Positions 24,988-34,253 of a stretch of 57,434 nt of DNA are shown one piece after another. Where the stretch lies: assembly GCA_024405635.1 (NCBI GenBank), contig JAKSOL010000019.1, forward strand, positions 1 to 57,434. The letters run 5' to 3'. The stretch comes from Salinivirgaceae bacterium. GTDB lineage: Bacteria; Bacteroidota; Bacteroidia; Bacteroidales; SZUA-534. The notes below the pieces were generated by a model. That model ran no database searches. It was not told the origin of the DNA and saw only the letters and a program-made list of their open reading frames with translations. Numbering within the stretch: position 1 is the stretch's first letter; every line of letters begins with the position of its first letter. The position numbers and the translations under genes are program-made.

Positions 24988-26288
24988 TGAAATTTCATAT
25001 TAACTACGGAAGCGCAAGCAACATTGGCGCAACTTGCAAATTCAATACCGATGCAACAACCGATTTTGAAATTGAAAATGGGCATGTGTTTGTTGTTTGC
25101 GATGGACACGACGGCATTGATGGCGGTGGCAGTATAGCATCGCGCATGACTGCCGACGAAATAAAACGCTATTTTTTTGAACGATCGTACAGCAACATTG
25201 GCAATGCTCTTACAAATGCCATTTCGTACGTTAACTACTGCGTTAACAACCTAGCAACAAAAGAAGAAAAATACAACGGCATTGGTTCTACACTAGCCAT
25301 TCTAATTATACAAGACAACGAGGCTTACTACGCATCGGCAGGCGACAGCCGCATTTATTTTTACAAAGACGGCAAAATGATGCAGCTTACTCGCGACCAC
25401 GTTTCTGATGTAAACAACGTAGCAAAAAGCACAGTAACCACTTTGGTTGGACAAGAACAAAACCTAAAATTCAACGTGTGCCGCAACCCTATTCTACTTG
25501 ACGGCGACGAACGTTTTTTACTCTGCACCGATGGATTAACCGACTTTGCAACCGACGACGAAATATTAACCCTACTACAAGACAACGACCTTTCAGCCGA
25601 ACACAAAACCATGAAAATGTTCCGCTTGGCCACCGACAAACAAAGCTCAGACAATGTTTCGGTTCAAGTTGTTGATTTTTCGACACCACAACCCAAAGCC
25701 GAAGAATCAAAAGGTTCAATATGGATTACATTAACTATTGTAGGTGTATTAATTGCCTTATTTGTAGGTATTTACCTATTCTATAGCAGTCAAGTTTCAA
25801 AACCTGACCAATCGGCCGTTACCAAAAAAACAACCGAAAGTGTTGTTTCAGTAATAGCCGAAGAAACACTTAGCGAACAAAACACAACCGAAACTTTGCA
25901 AGCCAATGCCCCACAAGAAGAAATAGTTGCAGAGCAACCTTCAGCCGAACCTGAAATTAAACGTCCTGAAGTGGCACATCCAGGTAGCCAACTATTCCAC
26001 ATGCACGTTATTGAACAAGGACAAAACTTGTTCCGCATAGGGTTACGCTACAACGTTCACTTTAGCGAACTTGAAAAAATAAACGGCGATGTTGCTAAAG
26101 CAATGGTCGTAGGCTCAAAACTCAAAATTCCAGTTAAGGCCAAACACCCTGTGTCAGCAGGCGAAACACTAAGCCTTATTGCTCAACGTTATAGTAGCAC
26201 CCCTGCAATCATTGCTCGTGCTAATCAAATTAACGAACTTGACGAACTTCCAGTAGGACAACTACTTATAATCCCTCTTAATAAGTAA
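24987..26288 (+). CDS. Transmembrane PP2C-type phosphatase with two LysM domains
   Basis: This 433-residue protein joins an N-terminal PP2C Ser/Thr phosphatase (residues 1-235), one membrane helix (244-266), an acidic Glu/Thr-rich linker (about 270-335) and two LysM peptidoglycan-binding domains (about 339-385 and 387-433). PP2C metal-site motifs are DGHDG (39-43), GDSR (119-122), TDGLTD (181-186) and SDN (221-223), so the enzyme looks active. The expected topology is a cytoplasmic phosphatase with LysM in the periplasm, the reverse logic of PASTA kinases. The second LysM is SAGETLSLIAQRYSSTPAII. No partner kinase is in the window. Its start overlaps the YqaE gene by one base; the NUDIX gene follows 5 nt later. 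Confidence 0.9.
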   Translation: MKFHINYGSASNIGATCKFNTDATTDFEIENGHVFVVCDGHDGIDGGGSIASRMTADEIKRYFFERSYSNIGNALTNAISYVNYCVNNLATKEEKYNGIGSTLAILIIQDNEAYYASAGDSRIYFYKDGKMMQLTRDHVSDVNNVAKSTVTTLVGQEQNLKFNVCRNPILLDGDERFLLCTDGLTDFATDDEILTLLQDNDLSAEHKTMKMFRLATDKQSSDNVSVQVVDFSTPQPKAEESKGSIWITLTIVGVLIALFVGIYLFYSSQVSKPDQSAVTKKTTESVVSVIAEETLSEQNTTETLQANAPQEEIVAEQPSAEPEIKRPEVAHPGSQLFHMHVIEQGQNLFRIGLRYNVHFSELEKINGDVAKAMVVGSKLKIPVKAKHPVSAGETLSLIAQRYSSTPAIIARANQINELDELPVGQLLIIPLNK

Positions 26289-26293
26289 TAGCC

Positions 26294-26821
26294 ATGCCAG
26301 CCGAAAACACAACAGAAATATTACCGTTGGTTAACGACCAAGGCGAAGTTATTGGCAGCGCTCCTCGCACCTTGTGCCACTCTGACCGTACATTGCTGCA
26401 CCCAGTTGTTCACTTACATGTGTTTGACTATCAAGGCCGTTTATATCTGCAAAAACGATCAATGCAAAAACGCATACAACCAGGCAAATGGGACACTGCC
26501 GTTGGCGGACACATATCGTTTGGCGAACAAATATCCGACGCCTTACAACGCGAGGCTTTTGAAGAAATTGGACTAACAAACTTCAATCCCACCAAAATAA
26601 CCATGTACAAATGGGAATCGGCAGTTGAATCGGAAATGATAAACGTTTTTGCAACAACTACCAACCAACAACTAGTGCGCCAAAACGACGAAATTGACGA
26701 CGCCAAATTCTGGACTTTGGACGAAATACGTAGCTCAATTGGTAAAAACATTTTAACCCCAAACTTTGAGCGCGAATTTGAAATAGTAGTTCTCCCCTAC
26801 ATTCAGAGCGTAACCAAATAA
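26294..26821 (+). CDS. NUDIX hydrolase
   Basis: This 175-residue cytoplasmic NUDIX enzyme has an intact catalytic box (GGHISFGEQISDALQREAFE followed by EIGL) at about residues 73-96. The N-terminal LPLVNDQGEVIGSAPRTLCH and HPVVHLHVFDYQGRLYLQKR resemble the isopentenyl-diphosphate-isomerase-like/YfcD group of NUDIX proteins. Such enzymes hydrolyse diphosphate-linked substrates. The specific substrate cannot be read from sequence. It lies 5 nt after the PP2C-LysM gene and 18 nt before the secreted peptidase, so it is probably co-transcribed with both. Confidence 0.9.
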   Translation: MPAENTTEILPLVNDQGEVIGSAPRTLCHSDRTLLHPVVHLHVFDYQGRLYLQKRSMQKRIQPGKWDTAVGGHISFGEQISDALQREAFEEIGLTNFNPTKITMYKWESAVESEMINVFATTTNQQLVRQNDEIDDAKFWTLDEIRSSIGKNILTPNFEREFEIVVLPYIQSVTK

Positions 26822-26839
26822 CACTCCCTATCCATCGTT

Positions 26840-28222
26840 ATGAAAAAGCAAATTATTATTACAGCTTTGGCATTATTGCCTATTGCCGTATTGGCTCAGC
26901 AAAAGGAAATAACTCCGCAAATGCTAAACCAAATTCAAAATAGTTTTGAAAACAACGCTGCCGACAAAGCCATTAGAAATGCCATTGCCGGAACCGACAT
27001 AAGAAAACTAGCATTGAGCCAAGATAATTTGAAAAGCATTGACACACATTTTGCTATTCATCTGAAAAACAAAGGAATAACAAACCAAGAATCGTCGGGC
27101 AGATGTTGGCTTTTTACAGGACTAAATGTTATGCGAGCCAAAGCTGTAGCCAAATACAACTTGCCAAATCTTGAATTTTCGCAAGTGTATTGTTTCTTCT
27201 GGGATCAACTTGAAAAATCTAATCTGTTTTTACAAAGCATTATCGACAATGCCGATAAACCAATTGACGACCAAATGGTATCGTGGTTGTTTGAAAATCC
27301 ATTGAGCGACGGTGGAACATTTACCGGCGTAGCCGATCTTGTTGCAAAATATGGACTAGTGCCAACCGATGTGATGCCCGAAACATATAGCAGCAACAAC
27401 ACTTCGCACTTTGCTGAAATACTTAAACTTAAGCTTCGCGAATATGGTTTAGAACTTCGCGAACTTGCAGCAAAAAAAGCCGACACACAAGCTCGCAAAA
27501 CCGAAATGCTTAGCACCGTTTACAGAATTTTAGCATTGAACTTTGGCGTTCCACAAACCGAGTTTGATTTTATTCGCAAAAACGAAAAGGGCGAAAACGT
27601 TGAAACTGAGCACCATACACCAATTTCGTTTATGCAAAAATATGGCGATACCGAGCTTATTTCAAACTACATAATGCTAATGAACGACCCTACTCGCGAC
27701 TATTACAAAGTTTATGAAATAAACATGGACCGCCACGTTTACGAGGGAAAAAACTGGATATATGTAAACCTACCAATAGACGAAATTAAGGAGATGGCCG
27801 TTGCATCGCTCAAAGACAGCAACATGATGTACTTCTCGTGCGATGTTGCAAAGTTTCTTAATAGCAAACGAGGCTTACTCGACCTAAATAACTACGATTA
27901 CGAATCGCTTTTTGGCACCACCTTCGCAATGGACAAACGTCAACGCATTGCAACACACGCAAGTGGTTCAAGCCACGCAATGACACTATGCGGTGTCGAT
28001 TTTGACTCAAACGGCAAAACCACCAAATGGCTTGTTGAAAATAGTTGGGGCGCATCGTCGGGGTGGAATGGTTACTTAATAATGACCGACGAATGGTTTA
28101 ACGAGTATATGTTCCGCTTGGTTATTAACGAAAAGTACGCCTCACCTAAAGTTAAAAAGGCTCTAAAAACTCAACCTATTGCTCTTCCTGCTTGGGATCC
28201 TATGTTCTTAGAAGAGGAATAA
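26840..28222 (+). CDS. Exported C1B peptidase (bleomycin hydrolase / aminopeptidase C-like)
   Basis: This 460-residue papain-fold peptidase is of MEROPS family C1B. The catalytic Cys89 is in ESSGRCWLFTGLN, His379 in GSSHAMTLCGVDFD and Asn401 in LVENSWGASSGWNGY. Unlike the cytosolic hexameric homologues it carries a Sec signal peptide (MKKQIIITALALLPIAVLAQ), so it should act in the periplasm or outside the cell; Bacteroidales often carry such exported copies. The C-terminal tail (ALPAWDPMFLEEE) resembles the autoregulatory tail of the family. Last gene of the YqaE-PP2C-NUDIX run, followed by a terminator. Confidence 0.93.
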   Translation: MKKQIIITALALLPIAVLAQQKEITPQMLNQIQNSFENNAADKAIRNAIAGTDIRKLALSQDNLKSIDTHFAIHLKNKGITNQESSGRCWLFTGLNVMRAKAVAKYNLPNLEFSQVYCFFWDQLEKSNLFLQSIIDNADKPIDDQMVSWLFENPLSDGGTFTGVADLVAKYGLVPTDVMPETYSSNNTSHFAEILKLKLREYGLELRELAAKKADTQARKTEMLSTVYRILALNFGVPQTEFDFIRKNEKGENVETEHHTPISFMQKYGDTELISNYIMLMNDPTRDYYKVYEINMDRHVYEGKNWIYVNLPIDEIKEMAVASLKDSNMMYFSCDVAKFLNSKRGLLDLNNYDYESLFGTTFAMDKRQRIATHASGSSHAMTLCGVDFDSNGKTTKWLVENSWGASSGWNGYLIMTDEWFNEYMFRLVINEKYASPKVKKALKTQPIALPAWDPMFLEEE

Positions 28223-28234
28223 ATTTGCAATAAT

Positions 28235-28269
28235 AAACACTGTAATAGCAAATTTTCAGTGTTTTTTTT
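28235..28269 (+). terminator. Terminator after the C1B peptidase gene
   Basis: An 8-bp stem (AAACACTG 28235-28242 with CAGTGTTT 28257-28264) is followed by a run of T, 13 nt after the stop codon. Confidence 0.82.
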
Positions 28270-28354
28270 GATTGCAACAAAATCCTCCCACCCACACATA
28301 TCTCCTATTGGTCAACATTAGGCTGCTTAGCGTTCATAATTAACGGTTTAGAGT

Positions 28355-28362
28355 TAATTTTG
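28355..28362 (+). promoter_or_regulatory. Candidate -7 element before the subtilisin gene
   Basis: TAATTTTG fits the Bacteroidota -7 consensus TAnnTTTG and lies 20 nt before the ATG, in the gap after a terminator. No convincing -33 box is seen, so this is tentative. Confidence 0.4.
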
Positions 28363-28382
28363 CTTAACTAACATTGCAAAAA

Positions 28383-31076
28383 ATGAACTTCAAACAAGTA
28401 TTCTTCAAATACACAGCAATTTTTTTCGGTTTAATGCTGATTTGTTTAACCGTTTCGGCTCAAAAACCACGCTACGCAACTGGCATTGTTGTGGTAAAAA
28501 TGAAAGAAAGTACAAGCAAAAGCAACTCATCAGTTGAGCAAATTGCTTTACAATATGGAACTCCAATTTGCATCAACCAGATGTTTGATAGTCCATCAAA
28601 AAGTTCAAGCAACAGCCTAAACCGAATTTTCAAAATTCAATTTAACGCCACCGATAACGTTGAAAAAATTGCCTCACTTTTTGCAGAAAACAATCAAGTT
28701 GAATACGCAACTCCATATTGGTTGCCCGAATTATTTGCCACAATTGATGACCCTGGAGCAAAATCGCAATACTACCTAAACACAATGCAAGTAATTGATG
28801 CTTGGGACATTACACAAGGCGATACAAACATGGTGATTGGCATTGTTGACACTGGCATTGACTTTTATCATGCCGATTTGGTTGACAACATCAAATACAA
28901 CTACAACGATCCGTTAAACGGCATCGACGACGACCTCGACGGTTTTGTTGACAACTTTCGCGGTTGGGATACTGGCTGCAACGACAATAATCCGCAGAAC
29001 TCGCGCGAGGGTCACGGAACTTTTGTTAGTGGAATTGCCTCAGCAACTGCAAACAACGGAATTGGCATTGCTGGCGTTGGCAACAAGTGCAAGTTTTTGC
29101 CAATAAAGGCTAGTAATGAAAATGGCGACCTTTCGGGTTGTTGGGAAGGCATTGTATATGCAGCCGACCATGGTTGTAAGGTTATAAACTGCTCGTGGGG
29201 CAGCACCGTAAAAAACCCACTTTGCGACGATGTGGTTAACTACGCACGAAACAGCGGTTGCTTAATTGTGGCTGCCTGCGGAAACTCGCGCATTTGCGAA
29301 GCTTATTATCCTGCTGCATGCCAAGGTGTTATTAGTGTTGCAGCAGTTAATTCTGCCGACATAAAATGGCAAGGTTCAACATACCACCACACTGTTGACG
29401 TTAGCGCTCCTGGCGATGGCGTTTACACCACAAAAATCAACAACTCGTACCAGTTAACTTACGGCACATCGTTTGCTGCTCCATGCGTGGCTGGTGCTGC
29501 TGCTTTGGCTTGGACAACTCATGCTCACTACACTGCTGACCAAATTGCCGAACTCCTTCGCGTTACTGCCGACCGCATCGACACTCTCCCTTCAAACTCC
29601 GAGTATATTGACATGCTTGGTTCAGGCCGAATAAATGTTTTCAAAGCTGTTTCGGGCACTACATTGCCTTCGGTCAGAATAGTTGATAGTCAAATTTCTG
29701 GTTCCGATAAATTTAAGCCTAACTCCGAATTAAACATCTCATTAACCATTTGCAATTATCTGAACAAGGCCAGGCACTTATCTTTAACACTAAACAACAA
29801 CAACGGATACACTGTTGTTGGCAATAACAAACAACAGATTTCACAACTTAACGAATTAGACTCAGCCCCCAACATTCAATTTAAAATATTGATTGACAGC
29901 GCAGTAACAGCAAATCAAAACATCAATCTCGACTTTACATTTACCGATGGCGCATATAGTGCAAAACAAATCATTCAAACTCAAGTAAATCAATCGTTTA
30001 TAAACATATCGTCAAGAAATTTTGAAACAACCATTGCCGATAATGGCAAAATTGGTCATTACAATAACCTTCATCAAGGTTGCGGATTTTTATACAAAAA
30101 AAGCAACAACGTAATTAGTGATGGAGGTATTTTGGTGGCTCTAAACGACACCTACATTGCAAGCAGCGTACAAAACGATAATCAGTTTGAATGTATTAGC
30201 CAACCCGACTCGGTGCGCATTGCCGACTCATTATTTGTAAAAAGTACAATCAAACCAACCACCATTAGCGATTTAATCATTAAACAAACCTTCCAAATTA
30301 TTGATAACCAACCCAATGCGCTATTTTGCATCTATAAATTGATAAATAGTGGTAAATTTGAAATTACCGATGCAAAAGTTGCTTTGTTTTTCGATTTCGA
30401 TGTAACTAACAGCTTAACTAACAGCGAGATATACAAAGCCGACAAAAAACTTGTGGGAGTGTTTGACAACAAACAAAATAGTGCAATTGCAAGTGTGGCA
30501 TTGTTGAGCAACCACAACGCTGTTGCCTATGTTTTTGAGCAAGACGGAAACGGTGGCATAAACATAAGCGACGGCTTTACAAACCAAGAGAAATGGCAAG
30601 CAATGCAAAGCCCAAGAACCAAAACAAATGGCGACGGGAAAACCGACTTAGCCACAATGCTAACTGCAAACAACGTGTCAATTGCTGCCGGCGATTCAAC
30701 CACAGTGCAATTTGTTGTTCTAGTTAACGAAAGCGAAACTCAAATGATTGACGATTACGACAAAGCTTACCGCACGTTTGCTTACCAACCAACTGCCGGT
30801 GCCGACACCTCTTTGGTAATGCAATTGCAAGCCAACCACATTGCAATATACCCCAACCCAATACGCCCAATGCAGTGTTTAACAATATCGGCAATGCAAC
30901 AAATTAACAAAGTATCGCTCATTAACATATTCAATCAAACTATTGAATATCAAGAAAATAGCAGCAGCAACATCGTTAACTTCAACATTGGTAACGTTGC
31001 ATCAGGTTTGCACATTATTGACATTGAATTAAGCAACGGAAATGTTATTTCAAAACCCATTATGGTAAAAGAATAA
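28383..31076 (+). CDS. Subtilisin-family (S8) peptidase with T9SS sorting domain
   Basis: This 897-residue secreted protease has a signal peptide, a short propeptide-like region (about 28-115) and an S8 catalytic domain: Asp156 in GIVDTGID, His211 in REGHGTFVSG, the oxyanion Asn301 in ACGNS and Ser363 in YGTSFAAP. An acidic insertion, LNGIDDDLDGFVDN, sits between Asp and His and is typical of Bacteroidota S8 enzymes. Beta-rich modules follow, then a type A T9SS C-terminal domain (IAIYPNPIRPM... ASGLHIIDIELSNG). It should be exported through the outer membrane and anchored or released. I start at ATG 28383; the TTG at 28374 is not needed. Confidence 0.93.
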   Translation: MNFKQVFFKYTAIFFGLMLICLTVSAQKPRYATGIVVVKMKESTSKSNSSVEQIALQYGTPICINQMFDSPSKSSSNSLNRIFKIQFNATDNVEKIASLFAENNQVEYATPYWLPELFATIDDPGAKSQYYLNTMQVIDAWDITQGDTNMVIGIVDTGIDFYHADLVDNIKYNYNDPLNGIDDDLDGFVDNFRGWDTGCNDNNPQNSREGHGTFVSGIASATANNGIGIAGVGNKCKFLPIKASNENGDLSGCWEGIVYAADHGCKVINCSWGSTVKNPLCDDVVNYARNSGCLIVAACGNSRICEAYYPAACQGVISVAAVNSADIKWQGSTYHHTVDVSAPGDGVYTTKINNSYQLTYGTSFAAPCVAGAAALAWTTHAHYTADQIAELLRVTADRIDTLPSNSEYIDMLGSGRINVFKAVSGTTLPSVRIVDSQISGSDKFKPNSELNISLTICNYLNKARHLSLTLNNNNGYTVVGNNKQQISQLNELDSAPNIQFKILIDSAVTANQNINLDFTFTDGAYSAKQIIQTQVNQSFINISSRNFETTIADNGKIGHYNNLHQGCGFLYKKSNNVISDGGILVALNDTYIASSVQNDNQFECISQPDSVRIADSLFVKSTIKPTTISDLIIKQTFQIIDNQPNALFCIYKLINSGKFEITDAKVALFFDFDVTNSLTNSEIYKADKKLVGVFDNKQNSAIASVALLSNHNAVAYVFEQDGNGGINISDGFTNQEKWQAMQSPRTKTNGDGKTDLATMLTANNVSIAAGDSTTVQFVVLVNESETQMIDDYDKAYRTFAYQPTAGADTSLVMQLQANHIAIYPNPIRPMQCLTISAMQQINKVSLINIFNQTIEYQENSSSNIVNFNIGNVASGLHIIDIELSNGNVISKPIMVKE

Positions 31077-31186
31077 CAAGCCGAAATAACTGAAAATCAG
31101 TTAATAAAGTTGTTAACTTTTTGAAAGTTCGCAACTCAAAGCGTCAAACCAAAAAAATATTTTTGCCCAAAAACTAATCAACATTT

Positions 31187-31405
31187 ATGGCAAACTCGAA
31201 AGACAAAATGCGCCGCACAAATAAATGCACAGTTTTGCTAAACGACAGCGAAGCAAAGGCACTTGACCAATACTGCAAACGCCACCCAAAAGTGAGCCGT
31301 GCGCAACTAATTCGAGAGGCTATATTCACCCAAGTTTTTGCCGACATTGAACGCTCTTCTACCCTTTTTAGCGAGGACGAAATGCAACGCATGAAAGACT
31401 ACTAG
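31187..31405 (+). CDS. Small ribbon-helix-helix-like protein
   Basis: This 72-residue basic protein has an N-terminal NKCTVLLNDSEAKALDQYCK strand-helix pattern followed by VSRAQLIREAIFTQVF, which fits a CopG/Arc-type ribbon-helix-helix DNA-binding fold. The C-terminal part is acidic (FSEDEMQRMKDY). It could be an antitoxin-like or autonomous regulator. No toxin gene adjoins it: the next gene, 27 nt downstream, is a nitroreductase. Start ATG is unambiguous. Confidence 0.7.
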   Translation: MANSKDKMRRTNKCTVLLNDSEAKALDQYCKRHPKVSRAQLIREAIFTQVFADIERSSTLFSEDEMQRMKDY

Positions 31406-31432
31406 ACATTTATATTATTAATAACCAACGAC

Positions 31433-31942
31433 ATGGAAAGCATTAAAAGTCTTTTTTCCGAACGTTATTCGTGCCGAAACTATTCAAGTCAAAAAGTAAG
31501 TCGCCAAACATTAGAGCAACTGCTTGAAACTGCAAAACTTGCCCCATCGGCAACCAATGCCCAACCTTGGAAAGTAATTGTAGTTAACCAACCAGAAAAC
31601 ATTGCAAAATTGCAAGCTGCATACAATCGCGATTGGTTTCGCACAGCGAGCACAGTGCTTATTATGTGTGCTGTACGGAACAAAGCATGGACTCGAGCCG
31701 ACGGTAAAAACCATGCTGACATTGACCTTGCTATACTTACCGACCACCTAACATTAGCAGCAACCGATATGGGGCTTGCAACTTGTTGGGTTTGCAATTT
31801 CAACGCAAAAATGATTACCAACGATTTTGGTCTCGATAGCAACACTGAACCTGTTGTTCTTGTTCCAATAGGTTATAGCGCCGATGATTCTAAACCTGCA
31901 AAAAAGCGCATCACCACATCTGATTTTGTTGAATGGAAATAA
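31433..31942 (+). CDS. Nitroreductase-family flavoprotein
   Basis: This compact FMN-dependent oxidoreductase (169 residues, near the short end of the family) starts SERYSCRNYSSQKVSRQTLE, where the Arg-Asn stretch binds FMN phosphate. It then has KLAPSATNAQPWKVIVV, and the C-terminal CWVCNFN plus VVLVPIGYSA. It is cytoplasmic and probably reduces quinones, nitro compounds or related electron acceptors with NAD(P)H. The actual substrate is unknown. It is placed between the small RHH-like gene and the S4 protein, with which it may be co-transcribed. Confidence 0.9.
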   Translation: MESIKSLFSERYSCRNYSSQKVSRQTLEQLLETAKLAPSATNAQPWKVIVVNQPENIAKLQAAYNRDWFRTASTVLIMCAVRNKAWTRADGKNHADIDLAILTDHLTLAATDMGLATCWVCNFNAKMITNDFGLDSNTEPVVLVPIGYSADDSKPAKKRITTSDFVEWK

Positions 31943-31957
31943 TATAACTAACTGATT

Positions 31958-32182
31958 ATGATTGAATTTGAAATAAAAGAAATGCCAGGCGAGAACGAAC
32001 CTTTTATTGAACTTAACAAATTACTAAAAGTTCTTCGATGGGTTGAAAGCGGTGCAATGGCTAACGAAATGATTACCGAACAACTTGTAAAAGTTAATGG
32101 TAATGTTGATACTCGCAAACGCGCCAAACTTCGCCGCGGCGACATTGTTGAATTTGAAGGAAATACAGCTAAAATTGTTTAA
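31958..32182 (+). CDS. S4-domain RNA-binding protein (YbcJ-like)
   Basis: This 74-residue protein consists of little more than an S4 RNA-binding domain (FIELNKLLKVLRWVESGAMA, EQLVKVNGNVDTRKRAKLRR, GDIVEF). It matches the YbcJ/YaaA-type stand-alone S4 group, which bind structured RNA, probably rRNA. It follows the nitroreductase by 15 nt and ends the plus-strand run just before a bidirectional terminator. Confidence 0.85.
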   Translation: MIEFEIKEMPGENEPFIELNKLLKVLRWVESGAMANEMITEQLVKVNGNVDTRKRAKLRRGDIVEFEGNTAKIV

Positions 32183-32207
32183 CTAGAAACTAAATACTTC
32201 AAAGTAT

Positions 32208-32236
32208 AAAAGCGGCTTTATCAGTCGCTTTTTTTG
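32208..32236 (+). terminator. Terminator between convergent S4 and BatA-like genes
   Basis: A hairpin with arms AAAAGCG and CGCTTTT and a T-run on the plus strand lies between the convergent S4 gene (ends 32182) and the BatA/VWA gene (ends 32239). A-rich flanks allow it to serve both strands. Confidence 0.75.
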
Positions 32237-32238
32237 TT

Positions 32239-34248
32239 TTAATTCACAAATTTCTCAATTACCATTTCAACCAACAAAAGCAAAAACGCCAACAATGCAA
32301 ACCATTTCCACAAATTGTCGGCATTAACAACATCCGACACCAACAATTGCTTGGTTGGTTGCATTTGGCTAACACGCAACCCATTATCGCTAAAGAGCTG
32401 CAAAGCCTCACTCTCGCTCAAAAATTGCTGAACCGATTCGCTACGATTATAGTTTAATGCCAATTGCGTTTGCTGATTACCATAATTCATTGTCCATAAG
32501 CCACTTGTCATTTCGCTCTCGGCTGCAAAAACCGAAATTCCATTTTGTCCCCTACGAATTATTGGATATAGTTTCTGCCCTTGACTATTAACAAGTTCAG
32601 CAGTTGAATTTAATGGCTGCAATGGCAAACCTATTACCATATTTGGTTCAATGGTATAATACAATTCGGTTTGTTTAACGCTTTGTAATGCAATGTTATA
32701 AAACAAAGGGACAAACAACTGATGTGTAGGCAAATCGGTACAACTTGCATCAAAAGGCAATGCCGACAAGTAAACTTTGCCTTTCAAATATTTATAAACT
32801 CCAAACAAAACATCGCCCGACTCCGATTTCAATAAATTATCATACACTCGGCGAGTTGTTTGGTTTATCTTATAATATCCCAAGTATGTAGGCGTAGCAT
32901 AATCGTCGGTTGCATTTCGTATTGCATTTTTCAGCAAAGAAGTATTGCTTTGAGGTTTAGAAGTTCTTCCTTTTTGCTCAACCCACTCGCCCAACCAAGG
33001 GCCGCCAGTTGATCTTAACAAGCCATTAAATTCCTCAGCTACATTATTTTTATTAGGAATTAACAACAAAATCCCCCCCTCAGCAACAAACTGTTTAAGC
33101 ATTTTAGCTAATCCTGATGAGATTGTTGAAGGCTGATTAATTATAACAAACTGATAATCAGCAAAATTTTTACCAGCCGACTGTGCTACAGTACAATTTG
33201 TGTAGTTAACTGACTTATCGGTATAAAGAAACTTGAAGTAATCGGCAGTTTGTTTATCGCTGATACCCAATACATTAATGCATTGTGGCACGTTGTACGA
33301 CAAATGTAGTTGATTATCAAATGTTATTGGAAAATCAGATATTGTTGCTGTAATATGGTTATTGCCAACTAGTTGCTGTAAAAACTGACAACTAACATCG
33401 GTATGTTTACCCGACTCAATGCTAAACGGCAAGTTAGACCTAACTGTGTCGTTAACAGCAACTTGCAGAGTCATATTTTCAACATTTGAACCGCCATAGT
33501 TACGCAATCTAACTACCAATTGCTCATCTTTACCAACATACATTCCTGGGTTTGAAAACCAAGCCGAATCTATAGCAACATTATTGCGAGATGCTCCAAC
33601 AAATGGCACCAAAACAAATTGTTGCTTAGGCAACTGACTAACGTTATTCAACACAAACGATGGTTTGTGTAAATCGCTAAACACAAACGAATACAATGCA
33701 GCATTTGTATCGCTTTGCACATTTTGTTGCCAACGAATTATATCGCCTAAAGTTGGTGTTAAATGGCAAAAATCAATTTCAGCAAGCCATTTAATAAAAA
33801 CATCACGACTTACCCAATGTTGTTGGTCGGGTCGCAAATTGTTTGTTGTTAGCAAGAAAAGTGTATTGCTAGGAAACTGTTCAGTTAACTCACTAGCCTT
33901 AACTTTTGCCCATTCAAGCAACACGCCTTCCACGCCTTGCGCATCCATACTGAAAGAATTGTCGATATAAACCGACACGCGGGGCTGTGCATCGCTAACA
34001 AGTTTATTTTCAACAGAATAAGGATGTGCGAACAGTATAACCAAAGTGGCATAAATCAACATTCGCACAACAAGTAGCAACCAATTTCGCAACACTGACC
34101 GCGATTTGCTTTCATGCATCAACTTTTGCAAAAAAGCAGTATTGCTGAACATAACAACCGTGTAGCGTCGAAAGTTGAACAGATGTATTATTACTGGAAC
34201 AACTAGCGCAAACAACGCCCACAGTATGTTTGGGTGGAGAAACTGCAC
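32239..34248 (-). CDS. BatA-domain, VWA-containing inner-membrane protein
   Basis: This 669-residue protein starts with the BatA/aerotolerance membrane domain (LHPNILWALFALVVPVIIHL, FNFRR), then a second helix (LLVVRMLIYATLVILFAHPY), a von Willebrand A-type domain with the MIDAS-like DNSFSM, a long periplasmic beta-rich region with a glutamine-amidotransferase-like fold (FADYQFVIINQPS, AEGGILLLIP) and a C-terminal helix (WKWFALLAFLLLLVEMVIEK). The family occurs in Bacteroidota in or near Bat operons; function is unclear. The start codon is GTG at 34248, 5 nt after the MATE stop; the canonical first residues make it the right start. Probably translationally coupled to the MATE gene. Confidence 0.87.
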   Translation of the reverse strand: MQFLHPNILWALFALVVPVIIHLFNFRRYTVVMFSNTAFLQKLMHESKSRSVLRNWLLLVVRMLIYATLVILFAHPYSVENKLVSDAQPRVSVYIDNSFSMDAQGVEGVLLEWAKVKASELTEQFPSNTLFLLTTNNLRPDQQHWVSRDVFIKWLAEIDFCHLTPTLGDIIRWQQNVQSDTNAALYSFVFSDLHKPSFVLNNVSQLPKQQFVLVPFVGASRNNVAIDSAWFSNPGMYVGKDEQLVVRLRNYGGSNVENMTLQVAVNDTVRSNLPFSIESGKHTDVSCQFLQQLVGNNHITATISDFPITFDNQLHLSYNVPQCINVLGISDKQTADYFKFLYTDKSVNYTNCTVAQSAGKNFADYQFVIINQPSTISSGLAKMLKQFVAEGGILLLIPNKNNVAEEFNGLLRSTGGPWLGEWVEQKGRTSKPQSNTSLLKNAIRNATDDYATPTYLGYYKINQTTRRVYDNLLKSESGDVLFGVYKYLKGKVYLSALPFDASCTDLPTHQLFVPLFYNIALQSVKQTELYYTIEPNMVIGLPLQPLNSTAELVNSQGQKLYPIIRRGQNGISVFAAESEMTSGLWTMNYGNQQTQLALNYNRSESVQQFLSESEALQLFSDNGLRVSQMQPTKQLLVSDVVNADNLWKWFALLAFLLLLVEMVIEKFVN

Positions 34249-34253
34249 TTACA

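Noticed and set aside
24831..25109. Minus-strand ORF across the YqaE and PP2C starts
   Set aside because: It is antisense to two well-supported plus-strand genes and has no recognisable motif.
28374..28382. TTG start for the subtilisin gene
   Set aside because: An ATG 9 nt downstream gives a normal signal peptide. Likewise I rejected the TTG at 54841 and the GTG at 51226.
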